64,000 nt of DNA from Alviniconcha marisindica (taxonomy: Eukaryota > Mollusca > Gastropoda > Provannidae): contig JABMCL010002010.1 of assembly GCA_018857735.1 (NCBI GenBank), forward strand, positions 452,001 through 516,000. The letters run 5' to 3'. The stretch's first letter is position 1. Every line of letters starts with the position of its first letter. The translations under genes were made by a program, and so were the position numbers. Below are positions 25,951-39,840 of the stretch, in pieces. A model generated the notes under the pieces. That model saw only the letters and a program-made list of their open reading frames with translations. It ran no database searches and was not told the origin of the DNA.

Positions 25951-27707
25951 TCAGTAATGATAACTGCGGCGACTGCCTGGGTTTCCATGCTTGGGGAATG
26001 CCCTCTTGGGTGGGGGCTGGCCGTAGGGGTAGGAGTTGTAGGGCCCCTCCCCATAAAAGTTACGCGAGTTCTGGGCATAGGGTGGATAGTAGGGGTCAGG
26101 CTGCTGCGCTCCGTACGGGTACGATCGACTGTCTCTGTACTCGTAACCAGGGGGGGAGGAGGTGGCGAAGGCCGGGAAGTAATCGTCACGACCGCCGTCA
26201 CGGCTGTAGCGCCGCTCTTTGTGGAATGTGTCCCCCCTCTGAGAGGAAGCAGCGGCGGCGGCGGCGGCGGTGGAGGAGGTGGAGGAGGAGGAGGAGGAGG
26301 GGTCACGAGGTTCCCGCGAGTGCTGGTGCTTGTCCGTGTCCCTCTCACGCAGCTGCTGCATCTCCTTCTCCCGGGCCTGCTTCTGCTCCACAGGGTCCAC
26401 CCGCCGCACCACACTGCTCAGCACGGGGATGCGGGCCGACTCATCCTCCTCTTCCTCATCCTCTTCCTCCTCCTCCTCATCCAGATCCATGTCCATCTCC
26501 CCCCCGGGGGTGAGGGTCATGAGGTTGGGGCGGATGGGGTTGGGGGTGTAGGCTGGGGCGGAGCCTCCCACGGAGGTTTTGCGCTTCAGCTTTTCCTTGA
26601 ACTCCAGCGCCTCGCTGTTGGAGCCTGACCCAACGGTGGAGATGGCGCTGCCGTCTGCTAGTGCTGGCTGCGCGGGGGGCCTCATGTCCGAGGCCGGGGG
26701 TAGGGGCGGGGGCGGGGGTGGCACCATGACGGGCCCGGAGGGGGAGGGGTCAGCATCGCTGCTGGGCGTCAGCTCCTTGAGGACCGAGTGGCTGGTCTTT
26801 CGCAGGATCCCCTTCACCGGCACAACCGGCTTGACGTTGAGGGGAGGGAACGGGGGTGAGGACATCTCCCCCTGAACAGGGGGGTACACAATGTTCGGGG
26901 AGGGCAGGCCGCCCCCGTCCCCCCCATCTCCCATGCCCTCCCCGACCTCGGGCCAGTTCTCCTTCTGCCCCGGCGACGTGTGCTGGTAGAAGGGCGAGGT
27001 GGGGCTGGTGAGGCCCGGGGGCGGCACTGGCATTGGCAGGACGGGGGGCATCCCCAGCTGGGGGACGGGCGGGGCCAAGGAGGAAGGAGGCGGGGGAGGC
27101 GGCACGGCAAAGTTGGGGATGGGGGGCGGTGGGATGCACATGTCAGACGAGTCCATCCCTGACCCATCCTCGGCGGCTTTCTCTGCCTTCCAAGCTGCCC
27201 AGGACTTGGGGCCCGGGCTGCCCCCAGGGTTTGAGTCCTCGTCAGAGGTGACCTTTTTCAGCTCAATCTGCTCCTTCACCTTGCTGGTCAGCAGGTTGAA
27301 ACTCTCCAGAAAACTGCTGCTGCTGCTGCCCACCTCCAGAGGTTTGCTCTTCTGGGTCTGCGAGATCAGCCGCGACAGAAAGTCAATGGGGTTCTCCTTC
27401 TTCTTCTTCTCCGGTGGCGGGGGTGGTGGAGGGGAGGGGCTCCCCCCGGGCTCTTCATCCATGACGGGGGTGGAGGGCTGCTCATCCGTCAGCGGGGTGG
27501 CGCCACCCTCTTCCTCAGGGAAGGGCACCTCTGGCTCAGTCAGGGTCTTGTTGGCCGAGGGGCGGCGAGCGGAGCTGCTGCCGTTGCTGTTGAGGGGCTG
27601 GGGGACGTAGACTGGGATGGGGCGCTCCTCCCCTGCCGCCCCAGAGCTGCTACCTGAGTGGAGGGAGGGGATGAAGCTTGCCAGGCGGTTGTCCAGGCTG
27701 CTGCTAC
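25951..27707 (-). CDS. RPRD2: RPRD2-like exon 10, proline-rich C-terminal half
   Basis: A single 1757-nt exon encoding 585 residues and TGA. Blocks in order: [20 protein letters not shown]; a seven-Pro run followed by [18 protein letters not shown]; several further PPPPPP runs; [14 protein letters not shown]; a run of Asp/Glu; a Ser/Ala run; then Tyr-Pro-Gly repeats ending [14 protein letters not shown]. Human RPRD2 ends similarly in a Pro/Arg/aromatic tail (KRPFFPPRY). The exon is GC-rich compared with its surroundings. Confidence 0.93.
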
Positions 27708-30700
27708 CTGTACAACCAAACACACCCGTCCCATTACACTCACAACACAAGCACGTCCATCCCATTACACTCACAACACAAACACATCCATCCCATTACA
27801 CTCACAACACAAACACACCTGTTCCATTACACTCACAACACAAACACGTCCATCCCATTACACTCACAACACAAACACGCCCATCCCATTACACTCACAA
27901 CACAAACACACCCATCCCATTGCACTCACAGCACAAACATGTCCATCCCTTTACACTCACAACACAAACACACCCATCCCATTGCACTCACAGCCCAAGC
28001 ACACCCATCCCATTACACTCACAACACAAACACACCCATCCCATTGCACTCACAGCACAAACACACCTGTCCCATTACACTCACAACACAAACATGTCCA
28101 TCCCTTTACACTCACAACACAAACACACCCATCCCATGGCACTCACAACACAAACACACCCATCCCATTGCACTCACAGCCCAAGCACACCCATCCCATG
28201 GCACTCACAGCACAAACACACCTGTTCCATTGTACTCATAACACAAACACAGAGAAAAATCTCCCTTGGATAACTGGGACTGCTTTGCATGAGAAAGGTT
28301 ACCAGGCAGCCACCCAGAATCCCAGTGCAACTGTTCGCCAGTCTTACCTGCTGCCCAGGACTCTTAACAACATGTTCATTACCCACGCTCCAAGCACTGG
28401 TCTACCACATCCTTCCTTTTCCTGCATGCTTTGATGACATGCTGCTTTCACAGTGTTAATTAACAGCTGCCAAACCTTATGAAGGGCAGTCGCGGTGTTG
28501 GCAGGCTGCGGGCAAAAATAAGGAGTGGTGCAACCAGTTATGGCAGAGTTTGGAGGAAGTGAACAAAACTGAATGAAAGTTGGTGCCCCATCGTACAACA
28601 AGTGCGCTGGACTAACATGTCTAGGATTAACAAAAATAATCAACGTCACAGACGTATAATCAAAACACAGGAAAGGATGCGGGCTGGAATAAAACAGGCA
28701 GCACTCATCAATCACCCAAATCAGTAACAGCGCTGCCCACACATGCAGTCTTACAACACCAGGGTCACCATGACTGACAGGGGGACTTGTATAAACTGCG
28801 TGTCTGGGGGGTTTGTCTCGTCGTTTCAATTAGCTCAGGAGTGTCCAAGGATGCTGCATACTGCTCTTCTCCAGCCCCCACCCTGTCCCCCTCCCACCCC
28901 AGCAAGAACGTGAGGGGCAAAACGTACCTTTGATTTGTACCCCGTTGTCCTCTGGAGAGGAGCCGACAGGTGAGGGGGCCTCGTCAGGGGGTGAGGGGAT
29001 GTCATCATCTGCAACGTCAAACATTTCAGTGGTAAGTCACCCTCTCTGCCCAACAAACATGGCCATCTTCGCAACAGCAACAGACCCAGGCATCTGGACC
29101 ACCAAATCCCTCCCCCCCAATTCCCCACCAAACACACACCACACAGACATGCACTTTGGGCAATATTCACATTTAGCACCATCAGTTGAATATCCTCCAT
29201 ACAGGAATACTATGGAATAAACTCGTACCAAACTCGTTACGCCAAAACAGTTCAGTATTCACATTTGAAGTTCATTCCATATACATTTCCCCAGCTGCAC
29301 GTGTACATGTATGTGTGCGCACATGCATATTCACACATACACACACATTCTCCCACACACACACATTTAAATGGAGAAAATTTTGGGGTTAAATGTGAAT
29401 ATTGCTGCATTCTAACATACAACAGCAGCGAAGTGGAAAACACTGATGATACTGACAGCCAACTGAAATCTGCAGAGGGGGGCCTTGGGGGGGGGCGGGG
29501 GGGGGGGGGGGGCAGGGGGGGGGGGGGGTCAGACAGAGGCAGAACAAGGCACGCAGTCACTGACAGACAGCAGGGTCACCCGGAAGTGATCAGAGGTCAG
29601 GGGACTTTTCACCACTTCCCTTACGTACATTTTTACAGACCAGACTTTTCACCACTTCCCTTATGTACATTTTTACAGACCAGAATTTTCACCACTTCCC
29701 TTACGTACATTTTTACAGGCCAGACTTTCCAACCTGAACAGAGCTCACAGACCTGTACAAGGAAGTCAGCAGACAACAGAGGACCGGAACCAGCTTGATC
29801 CCACTACACATGCAGCAACATGATCCACAATATGAATCAGAGGTTCTGTGGTCCCACTACACATGCAGCAACGTGATCCACACTATGAATCAGAGGTGCT
29901 GTGGTCCCACTACACATGCAGCAACATGATCCACATTATGAATCAGAGGTGCTGTGGTCCCACTACGCATGCAGCAACGTGATCCACGTTATGAATCAGA
30001 GGTGCTGTGGTCCCACTACGCATGCAGCAACGTGATCCACATTATGAATCAGAGGTGCTGTGGTTTCACTACGCATGCAGCAAAGTGACCCACATTATGA
30101 CTCAGAGGTGCTGTGGTTTCACTACGCATGCAGCAAAGTGACCCACATTATGAACCAGAGGTGCTGTGGTTCCACTAGGAATGCAACAAAGTGATTAATA
30201 TTTCGTGATTCTACTGTCTTTGCATGTAGAAAAGTCTTCTTCTTCATTCACTCGTTAGTGTGGCCTGCAGGTCCTGCATCTCCGTCTCTGGCCAAACACG
30301 AGAGTTGGGGGCCCCTCAACCTTCCCTGGGGCAGTTGCCTCCCCACACTCGTGGGCTCGGCCGGCTCAGGTCTACACTCTTGGCTTTCATCTGCCCCTTC
30401 CCCATGCTCACCTGACTGGGCTGGTACCACCTGCCAGGGCTTGTGGGCTCGGCCAGCCCAGGTCTGCGCTACCTGTTTTAGTCTCCTGCTGGCATAGTTC
30501 TGGAGATGGCCAGGGCATGCAAGCTACTTTCCCACAAGCATCAAGTCACTCAACTGGGAGAGGAGATGCAGCAAAGTGATCCCACATTTTGAATCAGAAC
30601 TAAAATGTAACCCGTAAGTAGCAACAAGTGAGACCACAGGACCTTTCTAGTGTCAGCAAGGATGTAAATTTCTTGTATGTGAATGAACTGGTTCACCCCC

Positions 30701-30891
30701 CCCCCCCCAAAAAAAAAAACCACAATCATTTTTACAATTTAGAAATCCTGCCAAGGATAAAATAAAAATTGCACACAGTCCTCATGCATGCAAATGACAA
30801 ATCATTTCACTCTACATTTTACACAATGTGCTCACACATACATTTTATATGTGTTGCATTCACATTGTCACAAGATTTTTTTAAATTGTTA

Positions 30892-30924
<33 letters not shown>

Positions 30925-33900
30925 AGGAGAGGGAAAGAAACAAATACAAAACGCAAACACTACATGGCCTTGGACTGTAGCAGTGAAGTGAACATGGGAG
31001 GGCAGGACACTGGATGAAAGGAGTGGGTGGAGAGCTTCACCACTTTGTCATGCACACTTAAACGTGGACAACACCTGGGAAATAAAATTGTAAAGATATG
31101 AGGTATGCTACATCCAGTCTATGCCACTGCATGGTTGTTTTCATTCTGCCCCCATCAAACAATACAGTTGAGACACTTAAAGTTGCTAGTATGCATTTAA
31201 GAATATGACAACAAGACCCAAAACACACAAGGGTAAAAATATAATATAAAAAATAAAGAAAATGGAATATACTGGTTACGACAACAGTTGTAAGCTTGTA
31301 CTGCAAGCGAGCGAGCACGTGAGCAATGTGGGCTCTACCCACAGCAAGGGAGAGAATCCGTACCGCACCAAGCTCGTGCACTGACGAGTCAAAACAGATG
31401 GAAGAAATCAGATGTGTACGGGTGAGAGTTTCAACAGGTGATGCAGACACCACCATCACATTCCAATTTTTGTGGGCACAGTTAGCTTGGAGGGCGACAG
31501 CAAGCTTTATGGGTGGGTGTATCAACGGACAGGGGCACGTGTGCACACCCGATTCCTCCCTTCTGCCGTGCCCTGTCAAGACAGGGGCTTAGTCCAGCGT
31601 GGGTTCTCTCCCTTCTGGTAGCTCTACCTGCAAATATGAGCTCCTTTACGCTGGTAATGGGCTTTAAAATGGAGCGGGTGGTGGTAGTGAGCGCTACTCG
31701 ACCACGAGTAGTCACTGGAACACACAACCACCTCGCACATCAAAACCGCATCAACACATTCTCTCCTTCTCCCCCCTCCCCCATATATACATCAACTTCC
31801 TGTCTGAATCTCTCACACACACAAATACACACACCAACTTCAGCATTTTCAGCGCAACACCAGTGTCCTTATTTTCCTTATCTTTAGTCCTTATATTGCT
31901 TAGCTTTCACAGTTTCTGTGGAGGTTAAGCACCATGTTTACTTACTTACTGCTTAGCTGTCATCATGACAAGCAAAGATCAGAATTTTCCATTACATTAC
32001 TTATACATCATGCACAGAACCTCCCCCCCACCCACCCCTCCACCCCTGCAATCTGGAGACAAAGTGGGCATGGTCTGGCCAGCCCTTCAAACTTGAGACA
32101 CAGATATTTTATGCCAGAAACATTCTCCTAAATGTTGTACATGTATGAATCATAGTGTTTGTCTGCATGCCCAGTTCTTTTGCTTGATTTTTAATTGTTG
32201 TTCCATTGTATCCATTGTATGCTCAGTCTAAAGGTAGACCATTATTAGCATTTATGAGGGGTTGCTTAGGGAAAGGGGGGAGGGGGAAAAAAAGGTGTTG
32301 GTTGCAGAGGTGGAGGTTTCATACCTCTGTGATAAAGGCATCAAGGGAAGGGGTTAGGAGACTGTCATTCCAGACTCTAACAGATCTTAAAAAAGCATCA
32401 CAGAAACACTGGCCCACAGACCACCAAGTTTAAGACTGAACAACAGCACCTGCCATCAACAGTAAACTCCAGTTCCCTGATGTGGCACAGTGAAACCAGG
32501 AGCTGCTTGACACTCCTATCACTCTGCATGGTCTGTGAGACCCTGGGCTCCAGCTGTATTCCCACTGCATCGCACACCAACACAGTACTCTCATTTCTGG
32601 ACTACAGGGCACTTCGGACATAAGGTGCACCCTCCCCCAAAAATATGGATCAAAAGTGAGCAACTCCACAGATAAGGTGCTCCAGAATGTATTTCCCATG
32701 TTACAACTGACAAGCAAAACCTGATGACACATGTCAAACCTGACAAAATAAAGTGCCGCAATACTGGAAAAGTGGAACCACTTAGTGAATTTGCCATTCT
32801 TATCAAGTCTGAACTGATCAGAGCATCTTACACACTGTTTATGTTATTACTGTCATTTTCCACTGGTGACCTCTCAACATGGGTGTGGTTTATTACTGTC
32901 ATTTTCCACTGGTGACCTCTCAACATGGGTGTGGTTTATTACTGTCATTTTCCACTGGTGACCTCTCAACATGGGTGTGGTTTATTACTGTCATTTTCCA
33001 CTGGTGACCTCTCAACATGGGTGTGGTTTATTACTGTCATTTTCCACTGGTGACCTCTCAACATGGGTGTGGTTTACTACTGTCATTTTCCACTGGTGAT
33101 CTCTCAACATGGGTGTGGTTTATTACTGTCATTTTCCACTGGTGACCTCTCAACATGGGTGTGGTTTATTACTGTCATTTTCCACTGGTGACCTCTCAAC
33201 ATGGGTGTGGTTTACTACTGTCATTTTCCACTGGTGACCTCTCAACATGGGTGTGGTTTATTACTGTCATTTTCCACTGGTGACCTCTCAACATGGGTGT
33301 GGTTTATTACTGTCATTTTCCACTGGTGATCTCTCAACATGGGTGTGGTTTATATCTGAATTCTGTACAGCGCCAAACACTTCCTTATAATTATTATTTT
33401 CTGAAGACGAACAGCACAGCAGACGATAATTGCAAACCCAGTTCTCATCCATCATGGTATCTGATAATGAGATGCAGTTGAAACTGCTGTTGCTGCCATA
33501 TTCTCTCTCTCTCTGCACTTTGTTTTCTGAATTTCAGTTTCATAATTTCTGACCTTCAAGTAAATGCTGCTATATGCTGATAGCATGATTAGGCCTACAA
33601 GGTCATTGCTGGGGTCTGTGAATTGCTGGGAAAAAATAACTGTCCAGTTTGCAAAGAAAATATAACTCTTATAACTGTTCAGTTTGCAAGGAAAATATAA
33701 CTGTTCAGTTTACCAAGGTATGCAATTTCTATTTTATTCTAATACAGAGACTGATTTGGGTTCAAAATAATCAAAATCATTCTTGGAAAAACATGAGGGC
33801 CATATTTTATTTGCAGATACGGTGCAGGAATCAAATTTGAGAAAAACATGTTGCCTTATGGTCTGAAAATGATGGTATACAGTAGGCCCTGCCTTTCTCC

Positions 33901-36900
33901 TGCAGCTTTGCACACCATGTGGCCAAGAGCACCTCTTTCCCTGCCTACTGCTAACATCATTTCCATCACTTTGATGGCACTCTTCCGCCATACCCGTCTT
34001 CTTCTCTCTGCACATATCAACCATCGCGCTCCCTTCGTTCTTCGACAGAAAGACTGCTCAAAATTCCAAATACAAACGTGAAAACCTTCGGTGAACGTTC
34101 TTTTGGTTACACTGCTCCAACTGTCTGGAACTCGCTGCCGACCGACCTGAGAGCTTCTCCCTCCCTCCCAACTTTCAAAGCTAACCTAAAAACGCATCTC
34201 TTCCACCAAGCCTTCTGATTGATTTGTACATGCCAACCGCTACCTGTTTCATGTTCATGTGTGTGTGTGTGTGTGTGCGTGTGTGTGCGTGTGTGTCAGT
34301 TGGGGGCAGGGGCGGGGACTGGGAGAGATGGAATTAAGGGTAGGTAGTAATGATTCATTTTCTTTATATATTGCTGCTTCTCAAATGGCACATGTACTTG
34401 TATATTATACATTGTTAGTTGTCATAATTATATGTATTACATTTGTGAAACTTAGAAAATGTTGGAGAATGTTGTAAAGCGCAGTGAGTTTGGGTACACC
34501 AGAGAATAGCGCTATACAAAAGTATCTATTATTATTATCATTATTATCATAGCTCTTGCCACTAAATCAGCCACTCCAAGTGCTTTGTTGTCATATCCAA
34601 GTCTTCAGCTCATATTTGCTTCCCTTACAGTGTCTGTTGTTCGTAGCTCTGTAACAACAAAACATTTCCCTACCACAGATTTATTTTCTTAACTTTTTCA
34701 CACCATTTGCATGTGGGCTCGCAAAATCAAAGACAATTCACCAATATTAGAATTTAAACTGCAAAATCACAGGAGCAACAGTCCCAGATTCTCGTCCATC
34801 ATGGTGACGGACAGGTTCCAAACATGCCACCAAGTCCATTTCTGCCCCGCCAGAGAGGGAAAAAGTTCACTTAACAGATTCACTGTGTAACATCCCAACT
34901 GACTCTCACACTCTGACACACAGAGTCCTGTGTGTACAATGATACAATCCAAACACACCACATGGCCACAAGCATGCATCAAAAGATCGCAGGCACGCTC
35001 ATGAGCGCACGCATGAGCCAGTTAGTCCCGACAGTCCTACGCCCCCGCCCAGTTCATCCCTAACATGCCCGCCCTTCTCTAAAACAAGCTGCCCTCCCTT
35101 CACACAATCCACAGCCGCACACATGCAGGTAAAGACGACCAACGGACAGCCAGGACAAAGAGGTGAAGCACTGCACCTTCTGTCTGCCCCATGATGGGCT
35201 GGTTGTCGGAGGGGTCCATGTCTATGTCCATGGGGTGGGTGTTCCTGTGGTCCAGGTGGGGCGGAGTGTTGCCTGGCGACGGAGCTTCCTGGGGCAGCGG
35301 AGGGCTGGAACTGGGCAGCGTTCGCATCAGCTCGTCCAGCTTCCTCTTCATGGTGTTGATGCGTGCGCCATAGTTCTTGTAGGCCTGGGCAAACCAGCAA
35401 CATACACAGGCATCAGAAACTGCACAATGCTGTTTTATTCACATAGCTGGCAAACCAGCAACGTACACAGGCATCAGAAACTGCACAGTGCTGTTTTATT
35501 CACATAGCTGGCAAACCAATAACATACACAGACTTTAAGAACTGCACAGCTGTTTTTTACATAGTTGGCAAACCAACAACATACCCATGCATGTATCAAA
35601 AACTGCACAGCTTAGTTTTTCACATAGTTGCTTAGGTAGTCACTTCACATTTTAACGCCCAGACAACGCCATAGGTTACATCCAAGTGAACCACATTCCA
35701 ACAGTATCGAGCCTAATTTTATGACACAAAAATCAAAAGGAACAGAAGCCAAGTATCTTAACAATGTCCTTACAAACACAGATTCATCAAAACTCCAATT
35801 ACAACTGCTTCAAACTATAACTCCATCTCTGCCCTTCACTGAGAGATTGATGCAATCACAAGTAAAACAACTCTTGAGGAAATGGTTACGCGTGCAACCT
35901 TCTCGCCCAGCACTTGTGGGAGAACCTATTTCAGCCCAGTAAGGCGAAAAACAAACCAACCCCAGATAGCTTCACTGTTCACTGCACACATTGCTTCATT
36001 TTCAGAGTGCTGAGGGGGAAAAAGTCAAAGGAACTGAGACAGCAAAAATTAGCGAACAGAACGCCTGGCCATGGGCAAATCAAGTTCAGCAAATATCTGA
36101 CTTGAAAAAAATTCAGGCTTGAAAAAGAGAGAACCTTCGGTAGCTCTGGATCTCAAAAGAAGGTGACCTTACTTTCAGCATCCATGGTGCCATCACAAAC
36201 ACTGTGAATCAAAATGAAAAAAAATCACCAATGTCTACTAATATCCTAACAGCCATGTGAAATGTGATGCCCAACCCATCTGAAAGAATCTTGTAAGGGT
36301 TGTTCAATGAGAGAAAAGAATGAAAAAACAATACTGGGGTCAAGGTCTGAGACAAGAGCCCAGAAACTGCAGACATAGAAGAAAAGGGGACAAGACCAAT
36401 GAGAAATAAGTTCAGTTCAACTCCAATTATTCAGACACAGGCACACAATCCTATCAATATATTTACATTCATTGCTCTTTCCCTGTGTGTGACACCCCCC
36501 CCCCCCCAATTTGGACTGGTCCACCCCTGTGGAGTGGTGTCTGTCCCCTACACTCTGCAGCCCAAGGTGGTACCACTCTACCACTGCAGCAAACAGTGGG
36601 GGTGGACAGGTTCTGTTGAGAGATGTCACTCTGACCTAAAACAAATGATACACAGGCTGAAGACAAAAAAGGGCAGCCAAGTGCTTGTGATGGGCGGCAG
36701 CACATGGTGGTGGAGGGATCACCATCTGCCGTCACAAAAGTACCCTCTGGGAGATTTGATTCTGGATTTGTTCAAAAAGACTACTACTGAGAGCAGATCG
36801 TTAATGCCGCAAGAGAAGCATGATGGGGTGATGCCAAAGGAAGCAGGACAGAAGCAGGGAGTACTGACGTTGGCCACAATCCTGGCTTCACGGTACTGCT

Positions 36901-38933
36901 GGTCGTAAAAGTACTCGCTGGTGTGGAGCTGCGCCATCAGGTCCTTCTGCTCCCCGTTGGTTTTCTCCAGCCCCCTAACCGCCTCCTCCAGACGCAGGCA
37001 CGACTCCTCAAACTGCGTGGAGAACTCGTTGCCATGGGCCCGGTCTGTACACAAGAACACTCACTTACACTCACAGTAGGAAATGAAAAGCTTTCTGTGC
37101 TGATGCCATGATGGTGTACAGAACACTGACCTGAAACAGCAACCACTGCATATATCAAACGAAGATTTAAATGAATGGTGATGAGATATCAACATCATTA
37201 CAGCTGAAAATGTTTCACTAAATGACATGACCTCTAAATTGTTAATGTTCTACATACACCACAAAGCCACTGCTATCATAAGAGTGCATTTGCCCCCATC
37301 TCTCCAAATCCAGTGACCTGTCTGTGCATGCGACCTAAAGGATAGTCACAACTATCTGCTCACACAATCTTTACCTTCAAACGGTCAATTCCAGGGCAGT
37401 CTGCAATTATACTACGGGTCTTACATCCAGTTCTGCCTCTATGTTATGTGTTAAATCTTTCACTGGTGTTTGACATTTTTCACCAAGTCTGCGATAGCAT
37501 TAACGAGAAACACTGGACACATCAAACAGAGGTGTTGAGGCACACTATTTTCATTGTCAGCTCTTTTTTTTTGGTGCAGAAATAAAACAAACAAAGAGCT
37601 TTATGGTGGATAAAAAATTCACTGTCGCTAACCATTTGATGTTTGTGTTGGTAGTGTCTGGCATTTTGTGGAGTGGTTAAATGGAGGTCCACAGGAACAG
37701 GAACACTCCTTCCTAGGCAGTAGCTTGTGGCCAAAGCACTGCATCTGAAGAATGTTGTTCAGTTGTCTGACTGAAACTACAAATGTGGACTGCATGGCCC
37801 GCCCTACTACACCGCCTACCTCCACATCTGATCCACATACAGTCTACACTTTGTCATTCTTTCAACCTGCACACATTTTCTAACTTTAGCAATGGCTATG
37901 GTAGGCTCCTGTTACTGGCAAAGAGCTGCTGGGAAAGTTGCGAAGACCTCAGAGATATACCCTTCAAGAACTCCTGTGAGCTCAACTTCTGCCCGCAATA
38001 AAGTCTGGCAAACATCCTGGCTGCACAATTCCATTTTATTGTCAGTTTTCCGAACACAATCTTCTGTTGGGACGACACAGCCAGGTGCTTTGTCTTAAGG
38101 TGCCACCATAGTTGGTTCCACTAAGCCAATGATCTACAACATTGTACAACCACCACCAAACAGAACAGTCAAAACAACACACAACTGCACTGTGCAACCC
38201 ATAGCATGAGCAGCAGGGAAGGGGTCAGTTTTTCTCCACCTTTCAACTGCTTGATGGCTTCAATACTGGATGCATCCAGCTTGAGGTGAGAGAGCTGGCG
38301 CACTTTGATCTCCACCTCCGCCTCCTGATGCTTGAAGGTTCGAATCTTCTCAATCATGTCTGTGGGCTGGAACAAGAGTCAGTGCATTGCCATCAGTTCA
38401 AAGTCAAGCAATCTTTGCTCAAAGCCAGAACCCACTGAAACAAGTTTCAACCATCAGCAATAACGACAAATAGCATGGCTTTGTTTCTGCAGATATATCA
38501 CTATTCATCATGATTATCTGATATACACCTTCATACTGACCTACATGTATATAGCCATCTTAACAAGCATGAGATATATACACCATAAAGACCAGTACAC
38601 CACGCAGACAGTGATAATGACCAGTAGGCAACATAAACTCATTTATTAACTGGTATGCGATGTAAACTGGTACATGACAGATATTCTGATAGCAGTGCAT
38701 GAACTAAACAGACTGTACATAAATGTAGTAAAAACATTGAAACATATACGGAGTGAACTAAACCAGTGATTGCACTAGACATTTTTCAAACAAGTATGAC
38801 GTCTATAAGGTGGCGAAAGTGGTTCACAGAACCCGGTCATTCACCATAACCAGTTAGATATATGGCAATCTATATTACTCCAAGAGCTCTGCTAGCAACA
38901 CCATGCTCCCTTCCTTGTCTTGAACACACACAC

Positions 38934-38991
<58 letters not shown>

Positions 38992-39809
38992 CTTTTTTGT
39001 TGCTGTTTGTTTGGTGTGTTTTTTTAGCACTGTTCAAACAAAATAACAGCCAGTATGTCTGACAGATTGCTGACTTTTTTCTCTTCTGGTATGTGCTGAT
39101 CTAAACCAGTAAAATAGTAGAGATTACTGGTTAACACAAACCCTGCAAAAAACATAAAGCAGCAGTGAACCAAATGATTTTGTGAAAAGTGCCAAGAAAC
39201 AAACAGCTGTAAATTAGTGACGTCAACTGAAAACTTGTCCATTCCCTGGGCCCTTCACTTCCAGCCTTGGTGCTGACCCTCACGCGCCTGCACAGCACCC
39301 CTTGACCCACAGCCTGATTTCTAATTCAGCATTCTGAAACTCCTGCCTTTCTGCCTTGCATCCTCTCAACTCACCTTGAAAGTGGCCAGAATCTCCTCGC
39401 TTGGAGCATCAAGGTCCTCAGCTTTCTCCTTCTCTTTCTCCTGTTCCAGTGTAGCATCAGCAGGCTGAATGGCGTCAAAGTCTTCGCTGATGGGACTTGC
39501 CGCCTTCTCCTTAGCCTTCTGATCACCAAACAGCAGTAATGGGGACTTCTATGAAGCAACAATTACAACAAGCACAACATGGTTCACAACGGCCATTTAA
39601 GGATGCAAAATAGATACAAAAACATGAGTGAAAACACAAAATAATAGTAATAACAGATATGGCAACAACCACAATACATACATGTACAATGTGGTCAACT
39701 GCATGCATTCAAAACTGCCTTTTCATCAGCGTTACACACACTTCTATAAGCAACATTCAGTAAAAGAAACAACTGCACTCACACAAGCACGCACACAAAC
39801 ATCAACCAA

Positions 39810-39840
<31 letters not shown>

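Noticed and set aside
25957..26628. Plus-strand ORFs of 170-223 aa, Gly/Arg-rich
   Set aside because: Antisense of the GC-rich RPRD2-like exon 10, which has clear family similarity and splice phase.
27617..28434. Plus-strand ORFs up to 258 aa, His/Thr/Pro-rich
   Set aside because: Translation of the 31-bp minisatellite beside the RPRD2-like exon; three frames are open simultaneously.
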